Shown here: piece after piece, positions 9,953 through 20,000 of the stretch
Numbering within the stretch: the stretch's first letter is position 1
Layout: every line of letters begins with the position of its first letter
Origin: Algoriphagus machipongonensis
GTDB taxonomy: Bacteria > Bacteroidota > Bacteroidia > Cytophagales > Cyclobacteriaceae
Reading direction: 5' to 3'
NCBI RefSeq assembly: GCF_000166275.1
Contig: NZ_CM001023.1
Span: forward strand, 1,454,501 to 1,518,500
DNA length: 64,000 nucleotides
Made by a program: the position numbers and the translations under genes
The notes under the pieces: model-generated
What the model saw: only the letters and a program-made list of their open reading frames with translations
What the model was told of the DNA's origin: nothing
The model's database searches: none

Positions 9953-10533
9953 TGGAAAAGGAACTCAAGTATGTAGATTTAGTGGAGCAACCAATCTCCA
10001 TGCACCCAAAGAAGTTTGCTTTATGGCTTTTTATGGTGAGTGTGGTGATGATATTTGCAGCGATGACTTCTGCCTATATTGTAAGGCAATCAGAAGGCAA
10101 TTGGCTTGAATATGATTTACCACAAATCTTCTGGTTAACTTCTGGAATCGTGGTTCTGAGTAGTTTATTCCTACAATATGGATATTCGTCTGCTAAGAAA
10201 GATAATATAGCGGGCTTAAAAATAGGATTAACTGGAGCTGTCATTTTGGGTATAGCCTTCCTTATTGGCCAGTGGTACTCTTGGGTAGCATTAGTCGATG
10301 AAGAGGTTTTCTTTGTGGGAAATCCTGCTGGATCTTTTCTGTATGTCTTTACAGGATTACATGCCCTACATTTAATCAGTGGTGTGATATTTCTGATTAT
10401 TGTATTAATTTCGAGTTTCAAATATAAGATACATTCAAAAGCCATGGTGAGAATGGAAATGGCCACAACTTATTGGCATTTTCTCGGTGGGCTTTGGCTT
10501 TATCTCTTTATGTTTTTGCTTTTAAATCATTAA
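9952..10533 (+). CDS. Cytochrome c oxidase subunit III-like protein (first copy)
   Basis: A 193-residue heme-copper oxidase subunit III family protein with about five hydrophobic helices and the conserved late-helix pattern GLHALHLISG and YWHFLGGLW. It is shorter than the copy downstream (258 residues). Subunit III stabilises the oxidase and binds lipid but carries no redox centre. It starts on the last base of the ctaB stop. Two tandem subunit III paralogues are also found in other Bacteroidota oxidase operons, so this is probably not a recent duplication: the two proteins differ strongly in length and in their N-terminal halves. Confidence 0.9.
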   Translation: MEKELKYVDLVEQPISMHPKKFALWLFMVSVVMIFAAMTSAYIVRQSEGNWLEYDLPQIFWLTSGIVVLSSLFLQYGYSSAKKDNIAGLKIGLTGAVILGIAFLIGQWYSWVALVDEEVFFVGNPAGSFLYVFTGLHALHLISGVIFLIIVLISSFKYKIHSKAMVRMEMATTYWHFLGGLWLYLFMFLLLNH

Positions 10534-10560
10534 AATAAATTTATTACAAACCAATAATTT

Positions 10561-11337
10561 ATGTCTGCGCATTCTACTGCTATTGGAGTAAGCTCAAAAA
10601 GGGGCATTTGGGGAGGTGGAAATGAACCTCTGAAGGCCAGCTATGGAAAACTGATGATGTGGTTTTTCCTGCTCTCCGACATTTTCACTTTTGCTGCGTT
10701 TCTGATTACTTACCTTTCGATCAGAGTTAGTTATCCTGCTTATGCTGGACCTGCTACTGACTTTGTTGGGTCAAATGAATATTGGCCAATACCAGAATTG
10801 GTATTTGATGCTATCCCATTTGTGCATGGCGTTCATGCTCCTTTGGTGTTTGTTGGTATCATGACGTTTATTTTGATTTCCTCTTCTGTAACCATGGTAT
10901 TGGCTGTGGAAGCGGGACATAGAAATGACCGTAAGGATGTAGTGAAATGGTTGCTTTGGACGATTGTTGGTGGTGCTACTTTCTTAGGCTGTCAGGCTTG
11001 GGAATGGAATCACTTTATCCATGGAACAGACGGAGGTACTACATTGACCTACATTAACTCCATGAATAATTTGGTTACTGAACTTGTACATGGAGCCAAT
11101 CTTAATGTCAATGAGTATGGACCTGCAGCATTTGCTCAGTTGTTTTTCTTCATTACTGGATTCCATGGTTTTCACGTAACGATTGGTGTCTTCCTTTTAT
11201 TCCTTTGTTTCTATCAGGCAGCTGTAGGGATTTACGATCAAAGAGGTCATTATGAAATGGTAGAGAAAATCGGTCTTTACTGGCACTTTGTAGACCTTGT
11301 ATGGGTGTTCGTATTTACCTTGTTCTATCTTATCTAA
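10561..11337 (+). CDS. coxC: Cytochrome c oxidase subunit III (second copy)
   Basis: A 258-residue subunit III protein with six to seven hydrophobic helices, the conserved FFFITGFHGFHVTIG segment (about residues 197-211) and the end motif YWHFVDLVWVFVFTLFYL typical of COX3. It has a 60-residue hydrophilic insertion in the middle (about residues 140-190) between predicted helices. It follows the shorter paralogue after 27 bp and precedes subunit IV by 20 bp. The gene symbol is assigned by family; which copy is present in the mature oxidase cannot be told from sequence. Confidence 0.93.
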   Translation: MSAHSTAIGVSSKRGIWGGGNEPLKASYGKLMMWFFLLSDIFTFAAFLITYLSIRVSYPAYAGPATDFVGSNEYWPIPELVFDAIPFVHGVHAPLVFVGIMTFILISSSVTMVLAVEAGHRNDRKDVVKWLLWTIVGGATFLGCQAWEWNHFIHGTDGGTTLTYINSMNNLVTELVHGANLNVNEYGPAAFAQLFFFITGFHGFHVTIGVFLLFLCFYQAAVGIYDQRGHYEMVEKIGLYWHFVDLVWVFVFTLFYLI

Positions 11338-11357
11338 GCTTTTAAAATTTTCGAGAT

Positions 11358-11687
11358 ATGGAAATTCAACAAAATAAATCCACGCTAGAAGTTCATCCAC
11401 GTAACGATGAAAAAATTAAAAAAATCTGGAAAACAGCCGGAATTCTTTTAGCAATTACTGTAGCGGAATTTATCATGGCATTTACCATGGATAGAGGTTT
11501 GCTTTTATATTTCCTTTTCATCGCCTTGACGATTTGGAAAGCTAGATATATCATGCTTGACTTTATGCACTTGGGAGATGAAGTAAAACCATTATTCTAT
11601 TCCATCATTGTACCTTTGATTTTCTTAGTATGGTTGTTAATCGCTTTAGCTAAGGAAGGATCAGATATCTTTATGCTGCGCTGGTAA
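11358..11687 (+). CDS. Cytochrome c oxidase subunit IV family protein
   Basis: A 109-residue protein with three closely spaced hydrophobic helices after a 30-residue charged N terminus, the layout of prokaryotic cytochrome c oxidase subunit IV (CyoD-like). The MLDFMHLGDE loop between helices two and three is typical of Bacteroidota members. It is the last gene before a strong hairpin terminator at 11715-11746, so it closes the main respiratory transcript. No cofactor ligands are expected; the role is assembly or stability of the CuB centre by analogy with CyoD. Confidence 0.88.
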   Translation: MEIQQNKSTLEVHPRNDEKIKKIWKTAGILLAITVAEFIMAFTMDRGLLLYFLFIALTIWKARYIMLDFMHLGDEVKPLFYSIIVPLIFLVWLLIALAKEGSDIFMLRW

Positions 11688-11714
11688 ACAGTAAAAAAAA
11701 ATCTAAAAAAGATA

Positions 11715-11746
11715 GGTTGGAGTGAGACACTTCAACCTTCTTTTTT
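11715..11746 (+). terminator. Intrinsic terminator after the respiratory operon
   Basis: A 10-bp stem GGTTGGAGTG / CACTTCAACC (one G-T pair) with a 3-nt loop is followed by TTCTTTTTT. An A-rich run precedes the stem. It lies 27 bp after the subunit IV stop and only 13 bp before the SCO start codon. Confidence 0.85.
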
Positions 11747-11759
11747 GTTAAGTGATATT

Positions 11760-12428
11760 ATGAGAGGACTTAGATTATTACAGGGATTGGTTTTGGTATG
11801 TATTCTTTTGATACCATTATTGATCTTTTTGTTTTTAAGAGGTTTTGGTGAGAATAACTATGAGATCCCCGTTTATTATGAGAACGGGACCAATAACCCT
11901 TTTAAAGAGTGTCCTATTGGAGATTCAACCCAGCATTACATTCCTGAATTTACTTTTACCAATCAAGAAGGAAATCCAGTGGGCAAGGAACAAATGGAAG
12001 GAAAGATTACAATTGTAGACTTTTTCTTTACCTCCTGCCCAAGTATTTGCCCCATCATGTCACAAGAAATGGAGCGAGTGAATGATATTTTTAGAGATAA
12101 CCCAAACGTAAGGATACTTTCTATAAGCATAGATCCGGAATACGATACACCGGAAATTTTACAGGAATATGCCGACAAACATCATGCGGATGCAGGAAAG
12201 TGGGATTTTCTTACTGGTGATAAATTAGAGACCTACAGATTAGCTAAATGTGGATTTATACTTCCCACTTTAGATGGAAATGGAATTCCCGATGATTTTG
12301 TTCATAGCGATAAGTTTACTTTGATAGATGAACAAGGAAGAATTCGCGGGTATTATAGTGGTACGGACCGTGAGTCTGTAGACTTGTTAATATTAGAAAC
12401 TAAAATATTGTTGCATGGAAACGAGTAA
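11760..12428 (+). CDS. SCO1/SenC-family copper chaperone
   Basis: A 222-residue SCO protein with one N-terminal membrane anchor (about residues 5-25) and a thioredoxin-like periplasmic domain. The copper-binding pair C93 and C97 lies in the motif FTSCPSICP, and the third ligand is probably the His in FVHSDKFT near residue 180. SCO proteins deliver copper to, or reduce, the CuA site of oxidase subunit II. ATG 11760 is chosen; a TTG at 11745 lies in the terminator U-tract. Its 3' end overlaps the DUF420 gene by 14 bp. It lies downstream of a terminator, so it may depend on read-through or a hidden promoter. Confidence 0.93.
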   Translation: MRGLRLLQGLVLVCILLIPLLIFLFLRGFGENNYEIPVYYENGTNNPFKECPIGDSTQHYIPEFTFTNQEGNPVGKEQMEGKITIVDFFFTSCPSICPIMSQEMERVNDIFRDNPNVRILSISIDPEYDTPEILQEYADKHHADAGKWDFLTGDKLETYRLAKCGFILPTLDGNGIPDDFVHSDKFTLIDEQGRIRGYYSGTDRESVDLLILETKILLHGNE

Positions 12429-12969
12429 AACAACTCTGATGCAAAATGAAAGGAAGGTAAAGAACTGGATAATCGCTATTTCAGTAATTATTCCTGTAGC
12501 TGTTGCAGTTCTTTTGTTTATGCCTGCAAAAGTAGATGTGGGTAGTGATTGGGTTTATTTTCTACCTCATTTAAATGCTGTAATTAATAGCGCTGCCACG
12601 ATTGCATTGATTTTCGGATTAGTTTTTATCAAGAAAAAAAACATCCCTTTTCATAAAGCCTCCATGACGGTTGCTTTTGTGCTAGGGGCGATTTTCTTAG
12701 TGTCCTATGTGATTTATCATGGAGCTGCAGAAAGCACCAGCTTTGGAGGAGAAGGGTGGATCAGGCCTGTTTATTATGGTCTTTTAATCAGCCATATCTT
12801 ATTTGCTGCAATCGCATTGTTCCCGATCTTATTTGCTTATTATTATGGGTATACAGATCAGCGGGAAAAACACAGAAAATTGGTTAAATTTGCCTATCCT
12901 ATCTGGTTATACGTGACGATTACGGGAGTAGTGGTTTACCTGATGATCAGTCCTTATTATATTCATTAA
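12415..12969 (+). CDS. DUF420 family membrane protein
   Basis: A 184-residue protein with about five hydrophobic helices, matching the DUF420 (YozB-like) family that recurs beside oxidase and SCO genes in Bacteroidota and Bacillota. Histidines at helix boundaries (for example in YHGAAE, ISHILF and YIH at the end) could bind heme or copper, but this is inference. The start ATG overlaps the SCO gene by 14 bp, so the two are probably translated together. The function is unknown; the context points to oxidase assembly. Confidence 0.88.
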   Translation: METSKTTLMQNERKVKNWIIAISVIIPVAVAVLLFMPAKVDVGSDWVYFLPHLNAVINSAATIALIFGLVFIKKKNIPFHKASMTVAFVLGAIFLVSYVIYHGAAESTSFGGEGWIRPVYYGLLISHILFAAIALFPILFAYYYGYTDQREKHRKLVKFAYPIWLYVTITGVVVYLMISPYYIH

Positions 12970-13000
12970 ACTGTCGGAATAAAAATCCGTTACTTGGAAT

Positions 13001-13252
13001 ATGAACCGATTACTTAAAATTGTCTTTGCTTTTACGCTGTTTATGTTGCTGCAAGTTCAGTCTTTTGCACAATGTGCGATGTGCCGGGCTTCAGTAGAAA
13101 ACAATGTATCAAATGGGGAAACAACAATTGGAGCTGGTCTCAATGCCGGAATTCTTTATTTGTTTGTGATGCCTTATTTGATGGCCATGGTAATCGGTAT
13201 ACTTTGGTATAGAGCTGCCAAAAAGAAGAAAGCAAAATTGTCTTGGCATTAA
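13001..13252 (+). CDS. Small secreted/membrane protein with a CxxC motif, oxidase-linked
   Basis: An 83-residue protein with an N-terminal signal peptide (residues 1-23, ending FAQ), then the motif QCAMCRAS immediately after the predicted cleavage site, one hydrophobic helix (about residues 47-68) and a Lys-rich end (AAKKKKAK). This predicts a membrane protein whose CxxC pair faces the periplasm. It is the last gene of the oxidase accessory cluster, 31 bp after the DUF420 gene and followed by a terminator. A role in copper handling or thiol chemistry for CuA assembly is plausible from position and motif only; I do not recognise a characterised family. Confidence 0.8.
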   Translation: MNRLLKIVFAFTLFMLLQVQSFAQCAMCRASVENNVSNGETTIGAGLNAGILYLFVMPYLMAMVIGILWYRAAKKKKAKLSWH

Positions 13253-13264
13253 CATCTCATTTAT

Positions 13265-13295
13265 AGCAAAGTTTGATTCAGGCTTTGCTTTTTTT
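13265..13295 (+). terminator. Intrinsic terminator after the oxidase accessory genes
   Basis: A 7-bp stem AGCAAAG / CTTTGCT with an 11-nt loop is followed by TTTTTTA. It lies 12 bp after the small CxxC gene and 13 bp before the histidine kinase start. Confidence 0.75.
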
Positions 13296-13307
13296 ATTTT
13301 TAGATAA

Positions 13308-16300
13308 ATGAGCTACGGATCCCGACGCTTGATCATATTGATCAGTGTATTCTCCTTACTAACTGTACTGGTACTCAACTTCTTTTTCTTCCAAAAAAGC
13401 GAGGAGAAGATCTATTTGCAGGCTTTGCAGGAAAGAATACAAAATGTTGATCAAGAATTTGATGAAGATTTTATTCAAATCTTGATGAATGTGAGATCGT
13501 CGGATTCTATCTCTTTTGAAAAGCTCACTGCCATACCCAATTCTCACCCTTATTTTATTTTAAGTCCCGAGAGAGAATTATTGTATTGGTCAGATTTCAC
13601 TTTTTCATTCGATTTTGATCAATTGAATGAGGAAAATGAATATCAGTTGATCGAAGACCCTTACGGTACTTTCCTTGTCAAGATTCGAGAAGTCAGCAGA
13701 GAGGGAACTCCCTTGTTAATGGTGCATGCTCTAAGGTTGATTTTCCCAGGGAATATTGAGAATGATTACTTAGTGACAGGAGCAAATCCTGAGGTGTTTG
13801 GGAATAACCGATTTGAGTTATTTCCAGTGGAGGAGGAAGCAAGCCTGAAAGTAAAGAACCCTGCTGGAATCCCTATTTTTGGTGTCAATTTTCTTTTTGG
13901 TTATCAGCCTTCCGACCGACTGGTTAATCCAGCCATCCTAATCTTCTTTACCTCAGTATTTTTATTGTATTTCCTTTTAAGCTCTGATTTTGTTTTAAAT
14001 AAGTGGCGTAAAAAACAGCGTTGGCAATCGGTAGGATATGCGATCTTGGTTTTAGGTGCCTTCCGGATGATTATGTTGTTGCTTGACTTTCCGGGAGCGT
14101 ATTTAAATATCCCGCTTTTTGATTCTGGCAATTATGCATCTTCTTGGTTGAACCCGAGCCTAGGGGATTTGGTCTTAAATACCATTTGTGCTGTGATCGT
14201 GTTTGGGATGATTATTTTCCTTCTCGCCTCAAGTGAACTCAGAGAAAAGATCAAAACATTTCAGACTACAACTGAGATTCGAGTTTTTGGTTTGATCATT
14301 TTATTGATTAGCTCACTGGGGGTTTATATGATTTGGTATTTACCACGTGACATTATTTCTAATTCCCAATGGGCTTTGGATATCACTTCCATCCCGAATT
14401 TTGATTGGTTTAAAGGATTGAGTTTTCTGATTCTGTTCTTTTGGGGAGCGATTTATGCATTGATGTCCTTGACTTTGGTCAACTTGCTTCTGGAAGTTTA
14501 CAGAAAGAAAAAAGTCCTTTACCAATGGCTAGCTGCCATTGCTTTACCTATCGCCGCGATCATGGCATTTTTCAGCGCCTGGGCGGGAGTAGTATGGCTT
14601 ATTCATATCGCATTCCTGGTAGTAATCATCAAGTTTGAGTTGTTTAGAAATGTTTTCAAACTGGGGCTTTCGACCTTCTTGACATTCTTCTTTGCTTGCC
14701 TGATTACAGCTGGAATATGTGGAGTTAGTACATTCCAAACAGAAAAAAATAAGTTGATTCAATCTAAAATCAGATTTGCTAATCAAAATTTGATTGAGAA
14801 TGATTTGATGACAGAGTTTTTCATTAGCGAGATTTTCACTAGGATAAAGTCTGATTTGTTTATTCAAAATCGGATGGCCGATCCATTGCTATCAAAAGAT
14901 CCCATTGAGTCCAAAATCCGTAAAATTTACCTGGATAATTACTTCGATCAATTTGAAGTGAAAATCGGGGTGTTCTCTTCTTCTGGACAGCAACTTCAGG
15001 GAGCACAAGACCTCGGAGACTTAAATGATCTTAGACTCCAATACATAAATAGTGATTATGCGACCAGCGTAAAAGACCTATATTTTATTCGTGGAAATGA
15101 GAGAAGTGGTGGTAACAGGTTTATCGCATTTATCCCTGTGATGAAAGATAACTCCCTCCAAGGAAACATATTTTTAGAGTTAAATCAGTTAAGAGTACAG
15201 CCAACAAGTGTCTATCCCAAATTACTTCTCGATAAGAAATATTCTGAGCGTTTAGACCCTATTAGATATGATTACGGGGTGTTTCAAGGGGAGGAGCTGG
15301 TCAGAAACTCAGGATCTTTTAATTATTTAAACCCAAAGCTGCTTGCGCGACTCGGAGAGCCTAAGCTCTTAACTGAAGGGATTCACGTAGGAAATTATCA
15401 GCATTTTGGAATTCCTAACGGGGAGGAGTTGATAGTAATATCCTCGCCAAATATATCTACCTCTCATTTCTTCGGTAATATTTCTTTATACTTCGTCTTG
15501 TTTGTGTTTTTGACATTTGTGACCATTCTGATCAATACACTTTTCAAAGGATATAGAAATTTTGAGTTTAATTACTCTACCAAACTTCAGCTTTACCTGA
15601 ATTTCGCCTTTTTCTTTCCTATTATCATCATAAGCATTATTACGATTGGTCTTCTGGCAAATAGCTATAGAGAAGATCTGGATAGGCAATATATTCAGAA
15701 GGCAAGCCTTATCCGAGGTAACTTGGGGAGCTTTTTGACCAATCAGAAAGTATCTGACATGGATCAAGATTTGATGAATGAGGAAGTAAGTAATCTAGCA
15801 AATACGATCGCCAGTGACCTTCATGTTTACTCAGATGAGGGAGTTCTTGAGTCTACTAATAGGCCTAATATTTTCGATAAAAAAATCTTATCTAATTGGA
15901 TTAACCCTGAAGCTTTGGCTGAGATAGAAGGGATGAATCAAAATTTGTTTTTAGCGGAAGAAAGAATTGGGAAACTCGTTTATAAATCGGTCTACTTGGC
16001 CATCCCATCCCAAAACAATCAGGAAAATCTTGGGATCTTGGCTGTGCCATTTTTCGAGTCTGAAGCAGAATTGAATTCACTGATATCTGATGTGCTCAGT
16101 AATATCTTCAATGCATTTGTCATCATCTTTATCCTGTTTTTGATCGTTTCATTCTTTGTTTCCCAAAACCTTACTTTTCCATTTAAGCTGCTAACACAAA
16201 AGTTGAAAGCGACTAATTTGGAGGATAATGAACCTATGTACTGGGCTTCCAAAGATGAAATTGGCTTGCTAGTCAATGAATACAATAACATGCTTTTCAA

Positions 16301-17012
16301 ACTGGAATCAAGTAAAAAGGTACTTGCTTCAACGGAAAAAGAATCTGCATGGAGGGAAATGGCGAAACAGGTAGCACATGAGATAAAAAATCCATTGACT
16401 CCAATGAAACTCACTTTGCAGCATTTATTAAGGCTGGAAAGTGCTGGGCTTTTGCAGGATCAGGATAAGCTTAGAAAATCTCTAGAAACTTTGATTCACC
16501 AAGTGGATGCCTTGAGCGGTATAGCTTCGTCTTTTTCTACATTTGCTAAAATGCCACTTCCCAAAAATGACTTGATGAATTTCAAGGAGGTGTTAAGTCA
16601 GGTAATCGAGCTTTTTAAAAATGATGAGCGTTTAGACCTTTATTTTAAAGACGATTCCTACACAAAAGATATCCCCATTTTTGGAGACGATAAGCTGTTC
16701 GGTAGAATAATCAGTAATCTGATCATTAATGGAATTCAGGCAGTAGAAGGTGATAAAAAACCTGAAATAAGAATTTGGTTGTGGATGAGTGATCAGGCTG
16801 TTTTCCTTGAAATTACCGATAATGGAAAAGGTATTTCGCCAGAGTTACGTGATAAAATATTCATTCCTAATTTCAGTACGAAAACCCAAGGTTCAGGACT
16901 TGGTTTGGCCATAGCAAAAAGTGGAGTAGAGACAGCAGGTGGTAAAATATGGTTTGAAACAGAGTTAGATGAGGGGACAACTTTTTACCTGACATTTCCA
17001 CTCCTCGAATAA
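13308..17012 (+). CDS. Very large NtrY-like membrane sensor histidine kinase
   Basis: A 1234-residue protein. The N-terminal part has one helix (residues 8-28), a periplasmic domain to about residue 205, then a run of about eight to ten helices (residues 205-480), a second large extracytoplasmic domain (about 490-715), and more helices around 720-785 and 925-960. A HAMP-like linker (about 960-1010) leads to the H-box VAHEIKNPLTPMKL with the phospho-accepting His near 1024, an N-box (SNLIINGIQAVEG, about 1135), the G1 box DNGKGIS (about 1170), and the G2 box GSGLGLAIAK (about 1195). The NPLTPM form of the H-box is typical of NtrY. No response regulator is adjacent. The ligand is unknown. Confidence 0.9.
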   Translation: MSYGSRRLIILISVFSLLTVLVLNFFFFQKSEEKIYLQALQERIQNVDQEFDEDFIQILMNVRSSDSISFEKLTAIPNSHPYFILSPERELLYWSDFTFSFDFDQLNEENEYQLIEDPYGTFLVKIREVSREGTPLLMVHALRLIFPGNIENDYLVTGANPEVFGNNRFELFPVEEEASLKVKNPAGIPIFGVNFLFGYQPSDRLVNPAILIFFTSVFLLYFLLSSDFVLNKWRKKQRWQSVGYAILVLGAFRMIMLLLDFPGAYLNIPLFDSGNYASSWLNPSLGDLVLNTICAVIVFGMIIFLLASSELREKIKTFQTTTEIRVFGLIILLISSLGVYMIWYLPRDIISNSQWALDITSIPNFDWFKGLSFLILFFWGAIYALMSLTLVNLLLEVYRKKKVLYQWLAAIALPIAAIMAFFSAWAGVVWLIHIAFLVVIIKFELFRNVFKLGLSTFLTFFFACLITAGICGVSTFQTEKNKLIQSKIRFANQNLIENDLMTEFFISEIFTRIKSDLFIQNRMADPLLSKDPIESKIRKIYLDNYFDQFEVKIGVFSSSGQQLQGAQDLGDLNDLRLQYINSDYATSVKDLYFIRGNERSGGNRFIAFIPVMKDNSLQGNIFLELNQLRVQPTSVYPKLLLDKKYSERLDPIRYDYGVFQGEELVRNSGSFNYLNPKLLARLGEPKLLTEGIHVGNYQHFGIPNGEELIVISSPNISTSHFFGNISLYFVLFVFLTFVTILINTLFKGYRNFEFNYSTKLQLYLNFAFFFPIIIISIITIGLLANSYREDLDRQYIQKASLIRGNLGSFLTNQKVSDMDQDLMNEEVSNLANTIASDLHVYSDEGVLESTNRPNIFDKKILSNWINPEALAEIEGMNQNLFLAEERIGKLVYKSVYLAIPSQNNQENLGILAVPFFESEAELNSLISDVLSNIFNAFVIIFILFLIVSFFVSQNLTFPFKLLTQKLKATNLEDNEPMYWASKDEIGLLVNEYNNMLFKLESSKKVLASTEKESAWREMAKQVAHEIKNPLTPMKLTLQHLLRLESAGLLQDQDKLRKSLETLIHQVDALSGIASSFSTFAKMPLPKNDLMNFKEVLSQVIELFKNDERLDLYFKDDSYTKDIPIFGDDKLFGRIISNLIINGIQAVEGDKKPEIRIWLWMSDQAVFLEITDNGKGISPELRDKIFIPNFSTKTQGSGLGLAIAKSGVETAGGKIWFETELDEGTTFYLTFPLLE

Positions 17013-17055
17013 ATTTTCCTTTTTAGTACATTGGTGATAAAAGGGGCTTTTGTTG

Positions 17056-20000
17056 ATGATTCGTTTTTGGGTGTTTTCTATAATTATTTTACTTGCAGCG
17101 GCTGCTTCGGTACAAGCGCAAGAGAAATGTTATTGGGTGAACACTTCTGATTTTTTAAAACCTCAAGTGATAGACTCCCTTTCTGTCTTAGAGGAAAGCA
17201 TTCGTGTTTTAGATAGAAATGGGAAGAGTTTTGATTTTAAATATGACCTAAATTCGAATAGCCTCCAATTCCTTATTGAAGAGGATAGTTATCCAGACTC
17301 TTTGAGGCTTTGCTACCGAACATTTGCTTTACGTTTTGATAGGCCATTGGCGAAAAGAACTTTGATGCAGGATTATGACTCTACAGCAATGTTTAGAAAT
17401 GCTCAATTGCAAGAGTCGCCTACCTTTGATTTTCGTGAGGAACTGTTTCCTAGCACTAATTTGTATAAATCAGGAAGCTTGACCAGAGGGATTTCCTTCG
17501 GAAATACTCAAAATGTATTTGTTAACTCAGCGCTGAATTTACAGTTGGAGGGTAGTATCTCTGAGAATTTAAATATCCGAGCCAGCATCACTGATCAGAA
17601 TGTGCCCTTTCAACCTGAGGGAAATACACAGCAGATTCAGGACTTTGATAATGTGTTGATTGAATTATATAATGATGATTTCAGCCTTGCAGCAGGAGAT
17701 GTGGTTTTGCAGCAAAGACAATCTGAGTTTCTGAGGTATTATAAAAATGTACAGGGAATCCAGTTTACATCTAATTATAAATTGAAAGGGAATTGGGAAG
17801 CGAGCTCTCAGGCCTTTGCATCTATTGCCAAAGGAAAGTTTGCTTCCATCCAAGTGCCAATTTTGGAAGGAGTGTTAGGTCCTTATAAAATTAAAGGTCC
17901 CCAAAATGAGCGTTTTGTGATTATCATGGCAAATTCAGAGCGGGTGTTTCTGGATGGAAAACAATTAGAGCGTGGGTTTAATGCAGATTATGTAATCGAT
18001 TATAATCAGGCTGAAATCACCTTCACTCCCAAAGTGTTAATCACTCAATACTCCCGAGTTCGGGTAGATTTTGAATATGCTGAAAGGAATTATAGCCGTT
18101 CAATTATTGGGGCTAATCACACCCAGAGCAATGAAAATGTTGAGTTCTATTTGAATTATTACCAGGAAAAGGATAACCGAAATCGTCCCCTTTTCACAGA
18201 GTTAAATCAGTCCGAACAGCGATTACTTTCTTCTGTAGGGGACAATACTCAAGATGCACTTATTCCAAGAATTGACAGCGTAGCTTTTGATCAAAACCGA
18301 ATTTTGTACGAGAAAATCATCGATTATAATTCGATGGGTGACTCGATTGTTTATTACCAATATTCTACCAATCCTGAACTCGCTCATTATGCCTTGGCTT
18401 TCTCTCAGGTGGGACAAAATCAAGGAGATTATAGACGCAAAAACCAGCTTGCCAACGGTACAGTTTATGAATACGTCCCGAAGGTGAATGGACAATCCCA
18501 AGGTGATTATTCTATTTTGACCATGCTCCCTTCACCAGATAGCAAGAGGATGATGACCGCTGGTACTCGGGTGAAAATGAGTGAGCATGAAAAAGTTTAC
18601 ACAGAAATTGCCCTGTCTTCTCAGGATATGAATCTTTTTTCTCCTTTAGATGATGAGGATAATCAAGGCCTTGGGTGGAAAATAGGGCTACAGTCTGAAA
18701 AGCGAAAAATAAATTTTCTGAAAGGGTATGAGTTTAATGGACAAACGGAGTTTGAGTATAATTCTACTGACTTTAAATTCATAGATAGATTAAGGTATAT
18801 TGAGTTTGATAGAGATTGGGGATTATCTCTCGAGGCTCTCCAGAATGCTGCGGCAGAAAAGCTCTTTTGGACTCGGGTTTCTCTGGAAAAGGACCTGCTC
18901 AATCACTTTGATTACCGGATTTATCTAAGAAATAGACAAGGTGTTTTACAGGGTAGCCAGCATACCGCGAACTGGAATTTGGAGTTGGGTAAAAGGATAC
19001 GGGTCCGGCAGGAATTTTTTCAGTTGGAAAGCCAACAGGATAGCTTGGATACAGACTGGATTAGGTATTTAGGGGATATGTCATTTCAGTCAAAATTTAT
19101 TGTTCCAGGCTATCAATTTTCTGTAGATAGAAACACCCTTTTGGATACGGAAAAGGACTCGGTCATAAGTACTGCAATGAATTTCCAGCAGCATTTGCTC
19201 TATTTGAAATCAAATGATTCGCTTTCTTATTCCTTCCTGGTAGATGCCGCTTGGCGTGAAGATCGTGCCCCTTTCCAAGGTAAACTTGAAAACGACACTA
19301 AAGCATTTACTTCCAACTTCACCTTTAGCAAGCAATGGACAAAGCATAGCTTGAGAAGTACTTTTACCTACCGGGAATTGAAATACATCATGCGAGAACT
19401 TCCTTCAGAACTTACGGTGATGGGTAAGTTGGATTATCAAGGAAGCTTATGGGATAATGTAATCCGAAATGAATTTAGTTATGCGATAGGTAATGGCCGA
19501 GAGTTGCAAAGGGAATTTATTTTTCTTCCTGCACCAAATGGTGATGGTACGCATACTTGGAGAGATGATAATGGAGATGGAGTCCAACAGCTAAATGAAT
19601 TTTATCTCGCTATCAACCCTGAAGAAAAGCAATTTATCAAGGTGTTTGTTCCTACAGACACATTCATCCAGGCATATACTAGTATTTTGAATTACAGGCT
19701 TCAAGCGAGGTTTCCAGAAGAATGGAAACAAGAGGGAGGCTTTCGGTCTTTTCTTCACCGCTTTTCCAATACCACCAGTCTAAGCGTGGAAAAGAAAGTT
19801 ACATCAGATGATTTTGGGGATAGAGTCAATCCATTTATTGGTAAAGTGGATAGAGAGGATATTCTTTCATTACGACAGGTAATCCGAACTTCTTTCTTTT
19901 TCAATCGAGCTTCCGCGAAATTTGGGTTTGATCTATCTCTTTTTGATTCACAGCTAAAACAATTACTATCTGGAGGTTTTGAAGATCATATTCAAAAAGA

